From Cupriavidus alkaliphilus (lineage in GTDB: Bacteria; Pseudomonadota; Gammaproteobacteria; Burkholderiales; Burkholderiaceae), in contig NZ_FMAD01000015.1 in NCBI RefSeq assembly GCF_900094595.1, positions 62,001 to 126,000 of the forward strand: DNA of 64,000 bases. The letters run 5' to 3'. Shown here in pieces: positions 1-8,274 of this stretch. Positions within the stretch are counted from its first letter, which is position 1. Each line of letters starts with the position of its first letter. Position numbers and translations under genes: made by a program. The notes beneath the pieces were generated by a model. That model was not told the origin of the DNA. It was given only the letters and a program-made list of their open reading frames with translations, and did no database searches.

Positions 1-1
1 G

Positions 2-226
2 CTGGTCACCGCCCACCCCGCCGATGCCTGCCAGCTGGCCGACCGCGGTCGCCTGGCGCCGGGCCTGCGCGCCGACGTGATTGCGGTGTCCGAGGTGGCG
101 GGCCAGCCGATGGTCACGCACACGTGGTCGCGCGGGCGGCTGGTGTTTGCGGCGGGTTATCCGTCGCTGCGGCCCGCTGGCGATGCAGCCGTGCCGCGCC
201 GGACGGTGCTGCGCGAGGTGGCATGA
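2..226 (+). CDS. Amidohydrolase C-terminus, PhnM-like (partial)
   Basis: Only the last 74 residues are in the window; the 5' part lies off the left edge. The tail reads as the end of an amidohydrolase: an LVTAHPADACQLADRG segment, then LAPGLRADVIAV and WSRGRLVFAAG. This is the usual C-terminal layout in which the beta-sandwich strand that closes the metal-dependent hydrolase fold is completed. Among amidohydrolases the spacing best resembles PhnM, the diphosphatase of the C-P lyase phosphonate pathway, but N-acetylglucosamine-6-phosphate deacetylase-like or other family members cannot be excluded from this fragment. It ends 99 bases before the Fur-regulated sigma gene and is probably unrelated to it. 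Confidence 0.55.
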   Translation: MVTAHPADACQLADRGRLAPGLRADVIAVSEVAGQPMVTHTWSRGRLVFAAGYPSLRPAGDAAVPRRTVLREVA

Positions 227-259
227 CCGACCGGGTGCGGCCATCGAGCTTGCCTCGTA

Positions 260-289
260 TTGCGAATCATTATCATTTGAGCATACAAT
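260..289 (+). promoter_or_regulatory. Fur box overlapping a sigma-70 promoter
   Basis: Bases 261-275 read TGCGAATCATTATCA, matching the Fur core TGATAATNATTATCA at 12 of 14 defined positions. A possible promoter, TTGCGA (260-265) and TACAAT (284-289) with an 18-base spacer, is covered by it. Fur with iron would occlude this promoter, so the downstream sigma/anti-sigma pair should be iron-repressed, as for fecIR. Confidence 0.75.
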
Positions 290-325
290 GCGAGGCTGTT
301 TGTCCGTGCCCGAGTTTTCCGCGCC

Positions 326-838
326 ATGCCCGCCGCCGAGCCTACGCTCAACGATGAAGTCCGCACGCTGTACCTAGACCATCACGGCTGGCTCCACGGC
401 TGGCTGCGCCGGCGCCTGGCGAGCGCGGGGCAAGCGGGGCACGCGGCCGACCTGGCGCACGACACCTTCGTGCGGCTGCTGGCGCGCGAAGCGCCGATCG
501 CCGCGCGTGAGCCGCGCGCTTTCCTGGCCACGGTGGCGCGCGGGCTGGTGGCGAATTTCCACCGCCGCCAGGCGCTGGAGGCCGCCTACCAGCAGGCACT
601 GGCGGCGCTGCCCGAAGCCGAGGCCCCGGACCCGGAAACGCGTGCGCTGCTGCTCGAGACCCTGGCCGAGCTCGACCGGCGCCTGAACACCCTGCCCGCG
701 GCGGTGCGCCGCGCCTTCCTGCTGTTCCAGCTCGACGGCATGCCGCAAGCGGCCATCGCCGGCGAACTGAGCGTGTCGGTGGCCACGGTGCAGCGCTATA
801 TCGTCAAGGCGCTGCACCAGTGCTGTTTTTCCGCCTGA
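326..838 (+). CDS. fecI: ECF sigma factor, FecI type
   Basis: A 170-residue extracytoplasmic-function sigma factor, the usual length for FecI-like iron-starvation sigma factors. Region 2 occupies roughly residues 10-75 (LAHDTFVRLLARE is the typical core-binding helix) and region 4 about 110-165, ending in the helix-turn-helix AGELSVSVATVQRYIVKAL. It should direct RNA polymerase to the promoter of the TonB receptor gene two genes downstream once released from or activated by FecR. It lies 10 bases before fecR, implying co-transcription, and its promoter carries a Fur box. The ATG start has no clear Shine-Dalgarno sequence. Confidence 0.93.
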   Translation: MPAAEPTLNDEVRTLYLDHHGWLHGWLRRRLASAGQAGHAADLAHDTFVRLLAREAPIAAREPRAFLATVARGLVANFHRRQALEAAYQQALAALPEAEAPDPETRALLLETLAELDRRLNTLPAAVRRAFLLFQLDGMPQAAIAGELSVSVATVQRYIVKALHQCCFSA

Positions 839-848
839 GCCGCGCCGC

Positions 849-1820
849 ATGTCGTTACCCGGTGCACCCTACCCGCCGATCGATGCCGCCATCACGCTGC
901 GCGCCACGCAGTGGTGGCTAACGCTGCAGTCGCCCGAGGCCTCGCCGGCCAGCCGCGCCGGCTGCGCCCGCTGGCGTGCCGAGCATCCCGACCATGAGCG
1001 CGCCTGGCAACACCTGCACGACTGCAGCGCCGCCCTGGCTTCGATGCCGCGCGGCGTGGCGCGGGCAGCGCTGGCAAGCCCGCCGCCGCGGCGCGGCCGG
1101 CGCCGTGCCATCGCGCTGATGGCCGCCACCGCGGTTGCCGCCGGCTCCTGGCAATGGCAGCGCGGCGGTACGCTGCTGGCATGGCGGGCCGACCATGCCA
1201 CCGGCATCGGCGAGCGCCGGCGCGTGACGCTGCAGGACGGCACGGAGATCGACCTGGATACCGACAGTGCCATCGCCGTGCACTACGGCGCTGCCGAGCG
1301 CCGGGTCACGCTGCTGCGCGGCGCCATCGCCGTGGCAACCGGGACGGACGTGCTGGCCAGGCCTTTCCGCATCGGCACCGCGCAGGGAACGTTGCGCGCG
1401 CTGGGCACCCGCTTCACCGTGCAGATGCACGACGATGCGACCGCCGTCGCGGTGCAGGCGGGCGCCGTCGAAATTCGCCCGGCCGATCCGGCCGCGGCGC
1501 CGCGCGTGCTGCAGGCCGGCGAGCGCACCCGCTTCAGCCGCGCGCGGATCGATCCGCCCGAGGCCGGCGACGTTGCCGATACCGCCTGGACCCAGGGCAT
1601 GCTGGCCGTGCACGACATGCGCCTGGACCGGTTCCTGGCGCAACTGGCGCGCTACCGCCATGGCCGGCTGGGCTGCAGCGGCGATGCGGCGGACCTGCGC
1701 GTGTCGGGCATCTTCCCGCTGGACGACACCGACCGCGTGCTCGATGCCCTGCCCCACCTGCTGCCGGTGAGCGTCGAGCGCTGGACGCGCTACTGGGTCA
1801 GCGTGCGGCGCAGGGCGTGA
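849..1820 (+). CDS. fecR: FecR-type anti-sigma regulator
   Basis: A 323-residue inner-membrane sigma regulator. The N-terminal cytoplasmic FecR_N region (about 14-55, ATQWWLTLQSPEAS and AEHPDHERAWQHL) binds the sigma factor. A single membrane segment follows at about 84-101. The FecR periplasmic domain (about 115-210) contains RVTLQDGTEIDLDTDSAI and the GTRFTV strand. The C-terminal STN-like region that contacts the receptor reaches the end. In the known system, ligand-loaded receptor signals through FecR to free or activate FecI. It sits between the sigma gene and the receptor gene, which fits a complete cell-surface signalling relay. Confidence 0.93.
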   Translation: MSLPGAPYPPIDAAITLRATQWWLTLQSPEASPASRAGCARWRAEHPDHERAWQHLHDCSAALASMPRGVARAALASPPPRRGRRRAIALMAATAVAAGSWQWQRGGTLLAWRADHATGIGERRRVTLQDGTEIDLDTDSAIAVHYGAAERRVTLLRGAIAVATGTDVLARPFRIGTAQGTLRALGTRFTVQMHDDATAVAVQAGAVEIRPADPAAAPRVLQAGERTRFSRARIDPPEAGDVADTAWTQGMLAVHDMRLDRFLAQLARYRHGRLGCSGDAADLRVSGIFPLDDTDRVLDALPHLLPVSVERWTRYWVSVRRRA

Positions 1821-1953
1821 GTCCAGGCCGGACATCTATCAGCCGGCATCGCCAATAGAAATTTTTGTTGCGCTGAACTGAGGGGTTTGCCTGTTTCAAG
1901 TGGCCTGACAGAGGAAAGGCTGATTTCCGGCCGCAATCTGAAAGGACTGTTTC

Positions 1954-4416
1954 ATGGGCAAGCTTCATCTGCCATCCCCGCCCGCCGGCACGCGCCGGCA
2001 CCCTGCGCTGCGCATCCGCCGCAGCGTGCTGGCCGTGGGCCAGGCGCTGGCCCTGTCGGCCGCCGCGGCCCCGCTCGCTGCCTTTGCCGCGGAACCGGTG
2101 CCGGCACCGGCGGCCGCGGCACGCAGCTACACGATCCCGGCCGGCGCGCTGCAGCCGGCGCTGACGCGCTTCGGCCTGGAATCCGGCGTGCTGGTGTCTT
2201 ACGACGCCGCCGACCTGGCGGACCGGCGCACCGAGGGGCTGCAGGGCCGCTACGCGCCCGAGGACGCACTGGCCGCCCTGCTGCGCAACACCGGCCTGCA
2301 CGCGGTGCGCGTGCCCAACGGCTTTGCCGTCAAAGCCATGCGCGCCGCTGCCCCGGAAGCCGGCGGCGCCACCCTGCCCGCGGTGACCGTGACCGCCGCC
2401 CGCCACGACGCCGAAGCGCTGACGCCGGCCTACGCGGGCGGACAGGTGGCGCGCGGGGCGCGGCTGGGGCTGCTGGGCAATGCCGATGCCATGGACTCGC
2501 CCTACAGCAGCGCGGCCTATACCGCGCAGGCCATCGAGGACCAGCAGGCCCGCACCATCGGCGACGTGCTGGCCAACGACCCCACGGTGCGCTTTACCAC
2601 CTCGGCCGGACACCTGTACGAGAACTACACCGTGCGCGGCTTCGATATCTCGTCCAGCGACCTGGCCCTGAACGGCATGTACGGGCTGGCGCCGTACGGG
2701 CATGCGCCCACGGAATTCGTCGAGCGCGTCGAACTGCTGCGCGGCCCCACCGCCATGCTGACCGGCATGGCACCCAGCGGCGCGGTCGGCGGCGTCATCA
2801 ACCTGGTGCCCAAGCGCGCCGCGGATACGCCGCTGACGCGGCTGTCGGCCAACTATCTGTCCGAGGGCCATGCCGGCGCCAGCGTCGATATCGGCCGCCG
2901 CTTCGGCCCGGACAATGCCTTCGGCGTGCGCGTGAACGGCGCCTATGGCAATGGCCGCACCGGCATCGACGGGCAAGCCAGGCGCCGCGCACTGGGCGCG
3001 GTGGCATTGGACTATGCCGGCGAGCGCGTGCGGGCCTCGCTCGACGCCTACGCCAGTGAAGAGGAAGTGCGCAACGGCAGCGCTTGGATGGCCTCGTTCG
3101 CCAGCACCGTGCCGGCTCCGCCCAAGGCCGGCACCAATATCCTGCCAGGCACGCATGGCCGGCTCGACAACAACGCCGTGGTCGCGCGCGGCGAGGTCGA
3201 CCTCGCGCGCGACTGGACCGCGTACGCGGGCCTGGGCACGCTGCACTACAAGTACAGCGGTTTTATCAACGGCACGCGCGCCAACAATGTCCGGCCCAAC
3301 GGAGACTACACCGGCATCACCTACAACCAGAAGGGCTACACCGATACCGTCTCGGCCGAGGCCGGCGTGCGCGGCACCGTGCGTGCCGGACCGGTAGAGC
3401 ACCGCCTGGTGCTGGGCTACACCTACCTGGGCCTGCGCAGCGGCACGGTCAACGTGGCCAGCCGGTCGTTCCTGTCCAACATCTACGCCCCGGTCACGCC
3501 GATCCTGGCGGCATCCCCCGGCAACGTGCCCAGGACCGCCGACACCACGCTGACCAGCCTGGCGCTGGCCGACACGCTCGCCTTTGCCGACGACAAGGTG
3601 CAGCTGACCCTGGGCCTGCGCCACCAGCGCGTGCAGGCGCAGAGCTTCAGCGCGACCACCGGCGCGCGCACCGCGGACTACGACGAAAGCGCCGTCACGC
3701 CCTCGGTGGGCCTGGTGCTCAAGCCGTGGGGGCCGCAGCTGGCGCTCTACGGCAACTACGTCGAAGGGCTGAGCCAGGGCGATACCGTGACCGACGTGAC
3801 CGCGCGCAACTACCAGCAGGTGTTCGCGCCCTACAAGACCCGCCAGGGCGAGCTGGGCGTGAAGTGGGACAGCGGGCGACTGACGCAGACCCTCAGCGTG
3901 TTCCAGATCACGCGTCCGACGCTGATCAAGGATGGCGCCACCAATACCTACGGCCCGGACGGCGAGCGCCGGCATCGCGGCGTGGAGTGGAACGTCTACG
4001 GCGAAGCCGGCCGCGGCGTGCGCGTGCTGGGCGGCATCGCCTATACCCGTGCGGTGCTGACGCGAACGGCCAACGGCGCCTATGACGGCAACACCGCGTT
4101 CGGCAGTCCCACCTGGTCCGGCAACCTGGGGGCGGAGTGGGACCTGCCCTGGGTTCCGGGGCTGACCGTCAGCGGCCGCGTGACCTACACCGGCTCGCAG
4201 TACGTCAACACCGCCAACACGCAGAAGATCGACAGCTGGACCCGCTACGACATCGGTGCCCGCTACGTGACCAAAATCCAGGGCAAGCGCGTGGGCTTCT
4301 ACGCCAGCGTCGAGAACCTCTTCAACCAGAGCTACTGGGCGGGCTCGTTCAACGACGGCTACGTCACGCAGAACGCGCCGCGCCTGTTCAAGTTCACAAC
4401 CTCGGTGGATTTCTGA
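1954..4416 (+). CDS. TonB-dependent ferric siderophore receptor with signalling domain
   Basis: An 820-residue outer-membrane receptor of the FpvA/FhuE/FoxA class. The signal peptide ends near AAFAAEP (about residue 46). The STN signalling domain covers about 60-120 (YTIPAGALQPALTRFGLESG, ALAALLRNTGL). The plug covers about 175-300 (TIGDVLANDPTVR, NYTVRGFD, VERVELLRGP, GGVINLVPKRA). A 22-strand barrel fills the rest and ends in aromatic F820. The STN domain marks it as a transducer that activates the FecR/FecI pair upstream. AAAGGA nine bases before the ATG supports the start. No siderophore synthesis genes are in the window, so the ligand may be a xenosiderophore; that is inference. Confidence 0.93.
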   Translation: MGKLHLPSPPAGTRRHPALRIRRSVLAVGQALALSAAAAPLAAFAAEPVPAPAAAARSYTIPAGALQPALTRFGLESGVLVSYDAADLADRRTEGLQGRYAPEDALAALLRNTGLHAVRVPNGFAVKAMRAAAPEAGGATLPAVTVTAARHDAEALTPAYAGGQVARGARLGLLGNADAMDSPYSSAAYTAQAIEDQQARTIGDVLANDPTVRFTTSAGHLYENYTVRGFDISSSDLALNGMYGLAPYGHAPTEFVERVELLRGPTAMLTGMAPSGAVGGVINLVPKRAADTPLTRLSANYLSEGHAGASVDIGRRFGPDNAFGVRVNGAYGNGRTGIDGQARRRALGAVALDYAGERVRASLDAYASEEEVRNGSAWMASFASTVPAPPKAGTNILPGTHGRLDNNAVVARGEVDLARDWTAYAGLGTLHYKYSGFINGTRANNVRPNGDYTGITYNQKGYTDTVSAEAGVRGTVRAGPVEHRLVLGYTYLGLRSGTVNVASRSFLSNIYAPVTPILAASPGNVPRTADTTLTSLALADTLAFADDKVQLTLGLRHQRVQAQSFSATTGARTADYDESAVTPSVGLVLKPWGPQLALYGNYVEGLSQGDTVTDVTARNYQQVFAPYKTRQGELGVKWDSGRLTQTLSVFQITRPTLIKDGATNTYGPDGERRHRGVEWNVYGEAGRGVRVLGGIAYTRAVLTRTANGAYDGNTAFGSPTWSGNLGAEWDLPWVPGLTVSGRVTYTGSQYVNTANTQKIDSWTRYDIGARYVTKIQGKRVGFYASVENLFNQSYWAGSFNDGYVTQNAPRLFKFTTSVDF

Positions 4417-6191
4417 TGCGCTTCCCTGTCCTGATCCTGCGCCGCGCCGCCTGGCTGTCGGCGTCCCTGATGCTGTCGCTTGCCGCCATCGCCACGCCGG
4501 CTGCCGCATCCGCTCCCGCCCTGGCCGTGGGCCAGCCTGCGCACGGCGTCTGGCAACCCGGCGCACCGCTGCACTACACGCTGTCCCTGCAGGCAGGCGA
4601 CGTGGTGCGGGGACTGCTCGACGGACCGGCGGCAACGCTCGACCTTGCCGATGCCGGCGGCAAGCCGGTGCGCCGGCTGCTGGGGCCGACCACGCTGTCG
4701 CGCAGCTTCCTGTTCGTGGCCCCCGGCAGCGGCGCGTACCGGCTCACCGTCAGCGGCGACCACGCCGACGTGCCCGGCGCGGTCGGCGGACGGCCCTTTC
4801 CCGGCGCGCCTTACGTGCTGCGCATCGACGAGATCGTGCCGCGGGCCGCCCAGCACGCGCCCGCTGACCTGCCCGACAGCCTCGCCCTGCGCGAGCTGGC
4901 GCAGACCCTCGCCAACGGTGGCAACACTGAGGCGTTCTGGCAGGACATGGCCCGGCGCGGCACGCCCCTGGTGGAGTCCCTGCCCGCAACCGGCAGCGGG
5001 CAGGAAGCGATGGTGCGCGTGACTTTCCTGTGGCGCGGCGCGCGCGACAACGTGCGCCTGCTCGGCAGTCCCGCCGGCGACCATGATGCGCTGCTGCGCC
5101 TGGCCGACAGCGACGTCTGGTACCGCAGCTACCGCGTGCCGGCAACCACCCGCATGAGCTACCAGCTGGCGCCGGACGTGCCCGTGCTCGACCAGCCGGC
5201 CCCGCAGCGCCGGCGCGCCATCCTGGCCACGGTGCAGCGCGATCCGCTCAATCCGCGCACGTTCCCGGACCAGGGCGCGGATCCGTTCCAGCTCAAGTCC
5301 GTGCTGGAACTGCCGGCCGCCCCGCCACAGCCGTGGCTGGCGCCGCGCGCGGGAGTGCCCGCCGGCACGGTCACGCCCTACCGCATCGACAGCCGCATCC
5401 TCGGCGAGGCGCGCGACATCTACGTCTACCGCCCGGCCCGCGCCCGGCCCACGGCCACGCTGGTGCTGTTCGACGCCCACGCCTACCTGTCGCTGGTGCC
5501 CACCCCCACCCTGCTCGACAACCTGATCGACGCGGGCCTGCTGCCGCCCGTCGCCGCGCTGATCGTGGCCAATCCGAGCGCCGCGGCGCGGGCCGCGCAA
5601 CTGCCGCCCAACCCGGCCTTCGCCGACTTCCTCGCCAACGAGCTGATGCCCTGGGCCGCCACCCTCGGGCTGTCGGCACCGGCGGAGCGCACCGTGGTCG
5701 CCGGTTCCAGCTACGGCGGGCTGGCGGCGGCGTACGCGGGGCTGCGCCATCCGGAGCGTTTCGGGCTGGTGCTGAGCCAGTCCGGCTCATTCTGGTGGGG
5801 ACCCGGCGGCGCGCCCGACCAGCCGCCGCGCCAGCCGCAATGGCTGATCCGGGAATACGCCGCCAGCCCGCGGCTGCCGCTGCGCTTCTACCTGGAAGCC
5901 GGGCGTTTCGAGGACGGCCGCGGTGCCGTCAACATCCTGACCACCACGCGGCACATGCGCGACGTGCTGGCCGCCAAGGGCTATCCGGTGGCGCATGCCG
6001 AGCATGCCAGCGGGCACGACTACCTGCAGTGGCGCGGCACGCTGGCGTGCGGCCTGATCGCGCTGCTGGGCCGGCCGGAACGCGTCGACGCGGAGGTGGC
6101 AAGCGCCTGCCCGGCGTTGCGCGCGGGTACCTCTGCGGCAATCCCGGATGCAGACAAGCGTCCGGCGCCCGGCGTCACGCCGCGGGGTTGA
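4416..6191 (+). CDS. Periplasmic Fes/IroE-like siderophore esterase
   Basis: The ATG overlaps the receptor's stop codon (ATGA), so translation is coupled. The 591-residue product has a signal peptide (LMLSLAAIATPAAASA), an N-terminal beta-sandwich like the enterochelin esterase N-terminal domain (about 40-300) and an alpha/beta-hydrolase esterase domain of the Fes/esterase D type (about 320-570). The nucleophile is Ser432 in GSSYGG; the probable catalytic His lies in SGHDYLQWRG near residue 537. The role is hydrolysis of the imported ferric siderophore to release iron. Unlike cytoplasmic Fes it carries an export signal, so it probably acts in the periplasm, as IroE does. Its 3' end overlaps the convergent IclR gene by 17 bases. 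Confidence 0.85.
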   Translation: MRFPVLILRRAAWLSASLMLSLAAIATPAAASAPALAVGQPAHGVWQPGAPLHYTLSLQAGDVVRGLLDGPAATLDLADAGGKPVRRLLGPTTLSRSFLFVAPGSGAYRLTVSGDHADVPGAVGGRPFPGAPYVLRIDEIVPRAAQHAPADLPDSLALRELAQTLANGGNTEAFWQDMARRGTPLVESLPATGSGQEAMVRVTFLWRGARDNVRLLGSPAGDHDALLRLADSDVWYRSYRVPATTRMSYQLAPDVPVLDQPAPQRRRAILATVQRDPLNPRTFPDQGADPFQLKSVLELPAAPPQPWLAPRAGVPAGTVTPYRIDSRILGEARDIYVYRPARARPTATLVLFDAHAYLSLVPTPTLLDNLIDAGLLPPVAALIVANPSAAARAAQLPPNPAFADFLANELMPWAATLGLSAPAERTVVAGSSYGGLAAAYAGLRHPERFGLVLSQSGSFWWGPGGAPDQPPRQPQWLIREYAASPRLPLRFYLEAGRFEDGRGAVNILTTTRHMRDVLAAKGYPVAHAEHASGHDYLQWRGTLACGLIALLGRPERVDAEVASACPALRAGTSAAIPDADKRPAPGVTPRG

Positions 6192-7008
6192 ACCCCAGCG
6201 CCGTGCTGACCGCGCGCGCCTCGCGCCGCACGGCGCTGCCGATGGGTCCGTCGATGGCGGGGTCGAAGCCGCCGGTGGCGCCCAGCGCGGTCAGCACCGC
6301 GCACACCCGCCCGGTGTAGTCGCGCACCGGCGCCGCCACCGCGCTGATGCCGGTCAGGTTGGTGTCGCGCACCCAGGCGCAGTCATCGGCCTGCACCGCG
6401 CGGCGCAACGCGCCGATGGGGTCGCTGCCATCGAGCTGCGCCAGCCGCGCCGGGCTGGCGGCCGCAAGCTCTTCCCTGGCCTGCGCCAGGACCCCTTTTT
6501 CATCGAGCAGGCCCAGGAACACGCGCCCGGTGGCCGACCACAGCAGCGGCATCACCGAGCCCGCGCGCACGTTCACCGTCACCGGCAGGCCCGGCTCCTC
6601 GAAGCGCATGATGGTCGGCCCCTTGTTGCCCATCACCGCGATGAAGCAGGTCACCTCCAGAGTCTCGCGCAGGCGCACCAGCGACGCCTCGGCCAGCCGG
6701 ATCGGGTCGGCCTGGCGCATCGCCGCCATGCCGATCTGCAGGGCCTCGAAGCCAAGGTGGTACTGCTGCGTGCCCGGCTCCTGCGCCACCAGGTCTTCTT
6801 CCACCAGGCTGACCAGGTAGCGGTGGACCTTGGCCGGGCTTTCGTCGATATGCGCGGCCAGCGCGGTCAGGCTGGCACGCCCGCCCAGGCGCGCCAGGCC
6901 CTTCAATACGGCCATGCCGGTGACGGCCGACTGCACGCGCTGGCGCCGTTCGCGGGCGCGGGCCGGGGTGGCTTCAAGGATGGGTTCAGGAGCTTTGGAT
7001 CGGGGCAT
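6175..7008 (-). CDS. IclR-family transcriptional regulator
   Basis: A 277-residue regulator. The N-terminal winged helix (about 25-90) contains SAVTGMAVLKGLARLGG and the recognition region HIDESPAKVHRYLVSLVEEDLV. The effector-binding IclR domain (about 100-270) follows, ending SAVRREARAVSTALGF. It is divergent from the Bug/P450 pair, with a perfect TACGCA palindrome between them, so it most likely regulates that pair in response to a small aromatic or carboxylic effector. Effector identity is unknown. Confidence 0.92.
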   Translation of the reverse strand: MPRSKAPEPILEATPARARERRQRVQSAVTGMAVLKGLARLGGRASLTALAAHIDESPAKVHRYLVSLVEEDLVAQEPGTQQYHLGFEALQIGMAAMRQADPIRLAEASLVRLRETLEVTCFIAVMGNKGPTIMRFEEPGLPVTVNVRAGSVMPLLWSATGRVFLGLLDEKGVLAQAREELAAASPARLAQLDGSDPIGALRRAVQADDCAWVRDTNLTGISAVAAPVRDYTGRVCAVLTALGATGGFDPAIDGPIGSAVRREARAVSTALGFNPAA

Positions 7009-7111
7009 GGCGGAACGGAGCTGCGCGACGGGGTACGGGTCTTCACGGCGACAGCGGACGATGCCACGCCGTGACGCGGGGCCGGTTCAAGGTTAACCCG
7101 CATTCAATCGT

Positions 7112-7137
7112 TACGCAATGCGTATATGATTTACGCA
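7112..7137. promoter_or_regulatory. Candidate IclR operator
   Basis: TACGCA-A-TGCGTA (7112-7124) is a perfect 13-base palindrome in the gap between iclR and the divergent Bug gene. A further half-site TTACGCA follows at 7131-7137. Position and symmetry suit an IclR dimer or tetramer site controlling both directions. Confidence 0.55.
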
Positions 7138-7192
7138 AAACAGAAAACGCCGGTGCCAGGACACCGGTCCACCCATCAGGAGACAAAGACCC

Positions 7193-8188
7193 ATGCCCCG
7201 CCCCCGCCTTGCCCTTTCCGTGCGCCTGGCCCTTGGCGCGCTGACCCTGCCGGTGCTGGCCGCCGGCCCAGCCCACGCCGCCGATGCCTATCCCGCCAAA
7301 CCGATCCGCTGGATCGTCCCGTACGCCGCGGGCGGCGGTTCGGATTTCCTGGCACGCACCATCGGCCAGGGCCTGTCGGCCAAGGTGGGGCAACCGGTGG
7401 TGGTGGACAACAAGCCCGGCGGCAATACCGCCATCGGCGCGGCCGAGACCGCGCGCGCGGCTGCCGACGGCTATACGGTGCTGTCGGCCGACAACGGCAC
7501 GCTGGTGTTCAATCCCGTGCTGTACAAGTCGCTGTCCTACCATCCCGCCAGGGATCTGGCCCCAGTGACGCTGCTGGGCCGCTTCCCGATGATCCTGGTG
7601 GTGGGCGCCGCCAGCCCGGCCAAGACCGCCAAGGAATTCATCGCGCAGGCCAAGGCTACGCAGGGCGGCATCAACTACGGCTCGGCCGGCGCGGGCAGCC
7701 CGCACCACCTGGCGATGGAACTGCTGAAGGTGGAAGCCGGGCTGCCGATGACCCATGCGCCATACCGCGGCGCCGCGCCGGCGCTGTCCGACGTGGCCGC
7801 CGGCCAGGTCGGCGCGATGATGGTGGACTACGCCGCCGGCGCCGGCTTCATCAAGGGCGGCAAGGTGCGCCCGCTGGCCGTGGCCAATGCCACCCGCCTG
7901 CCGCAGCTGCCCGACGTGCCGACCTTCGCCGAGCTGGGCTATCCGCGCGTCGAAGCCGCCGCGCTGGTGGGCATGGTGGTGCCGGCCGGCACGCCGCCGG
8001 AGGTGATCAACACGCTGAACAAGGACGTGGTCGCGGCCATCCGCGAGCCGGCGGTCAACAAGCGGCTGGTGGACTTTGGCGTAGAGCCCGTGGGCAACAC
8101 GCCGGCGCAGTTCAGCGAGCTGCTGCGCAGCGAGTCCGGCCGCTGGACCAGGCTGATCCGCGACCTGAAGATCACGCTGGACAACTGA
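7193..8188 (+). CDS. Bug/TctC-type periplasmic solute-binding protein
   Basis: A 331-residue periplasmic binding protein of the Bordetella uptake gene family, hugely expanded in Cupriavidus and relatives. It has a signal peptide to about residue 27 (VLAAGPAHAADAYPAKPI) and the family signatures PIRWIVPYAAGGGSDFLAR, VGQPVVVDNKPGGNTAIG and YGSAGAGSPHHLAMELL. Such proteins usually bind carboxylates or aromatic acids. No TctA/TctB membrane partners are adjacent, so it is an orphan binding subunit. It is 86 bases upstream of the P450 gene and shares its promoter side with the IclR operator, suggesting it supplies or senses the P450 pathway's substrate. Confidence 0.92.
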   Translation: MPRPRLALSVRLALGALTLPVLAAGPAHAADAYPAKPIRWIVPYAAGGGSDFLARTIGQGLSAKVGQPVVVDNKPGGNTAIGAAETARAAADGYTVLSADNGTLVFNPVLYKSLSYHPARDLAPVTLLGRFPMILVVGAASPAKTAKEFIAQAKATQGGINYGSAGAGSPHHLAMELLKVEAGLPMTHAPYRGAAPALSDVAAGQVGAMMVDYAAGAGFIKGGKVRPLAVANATRLPQLPDVPTFAELGYPRVEAAALVGMVVPAGTPPEVINTLNKDVVAAIREPAVNKRLVDFGVEPVGNTPAQFSELLRSESGRWTRLIRDLKITLDN

Positions 8189-8274
8189 GTCCGGCCGCAA
8201 CACCGCGGGCCGTCCGGCGCGCCCGGACGGCAGCGCTTTTTGCCAGGCATCGATGTCTGCCAGGAGTACGTAGC

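Noticed and set aside
1857..1885. FecI-type promoter (AGAAAT then a -10) before the receptor gene
   Set aside because: The -35-like hexamer is present but no matching -10 element lies at the right distance.
1798..4635. A very long open frame (945 codons) on the minus strand across the receptor gene
   Set aside because: Arg/Gly/His/Ala-rich, no recognisable domain, and mirrors the codon bias of the plus-strand receptor. A GC-rich shadow frame.
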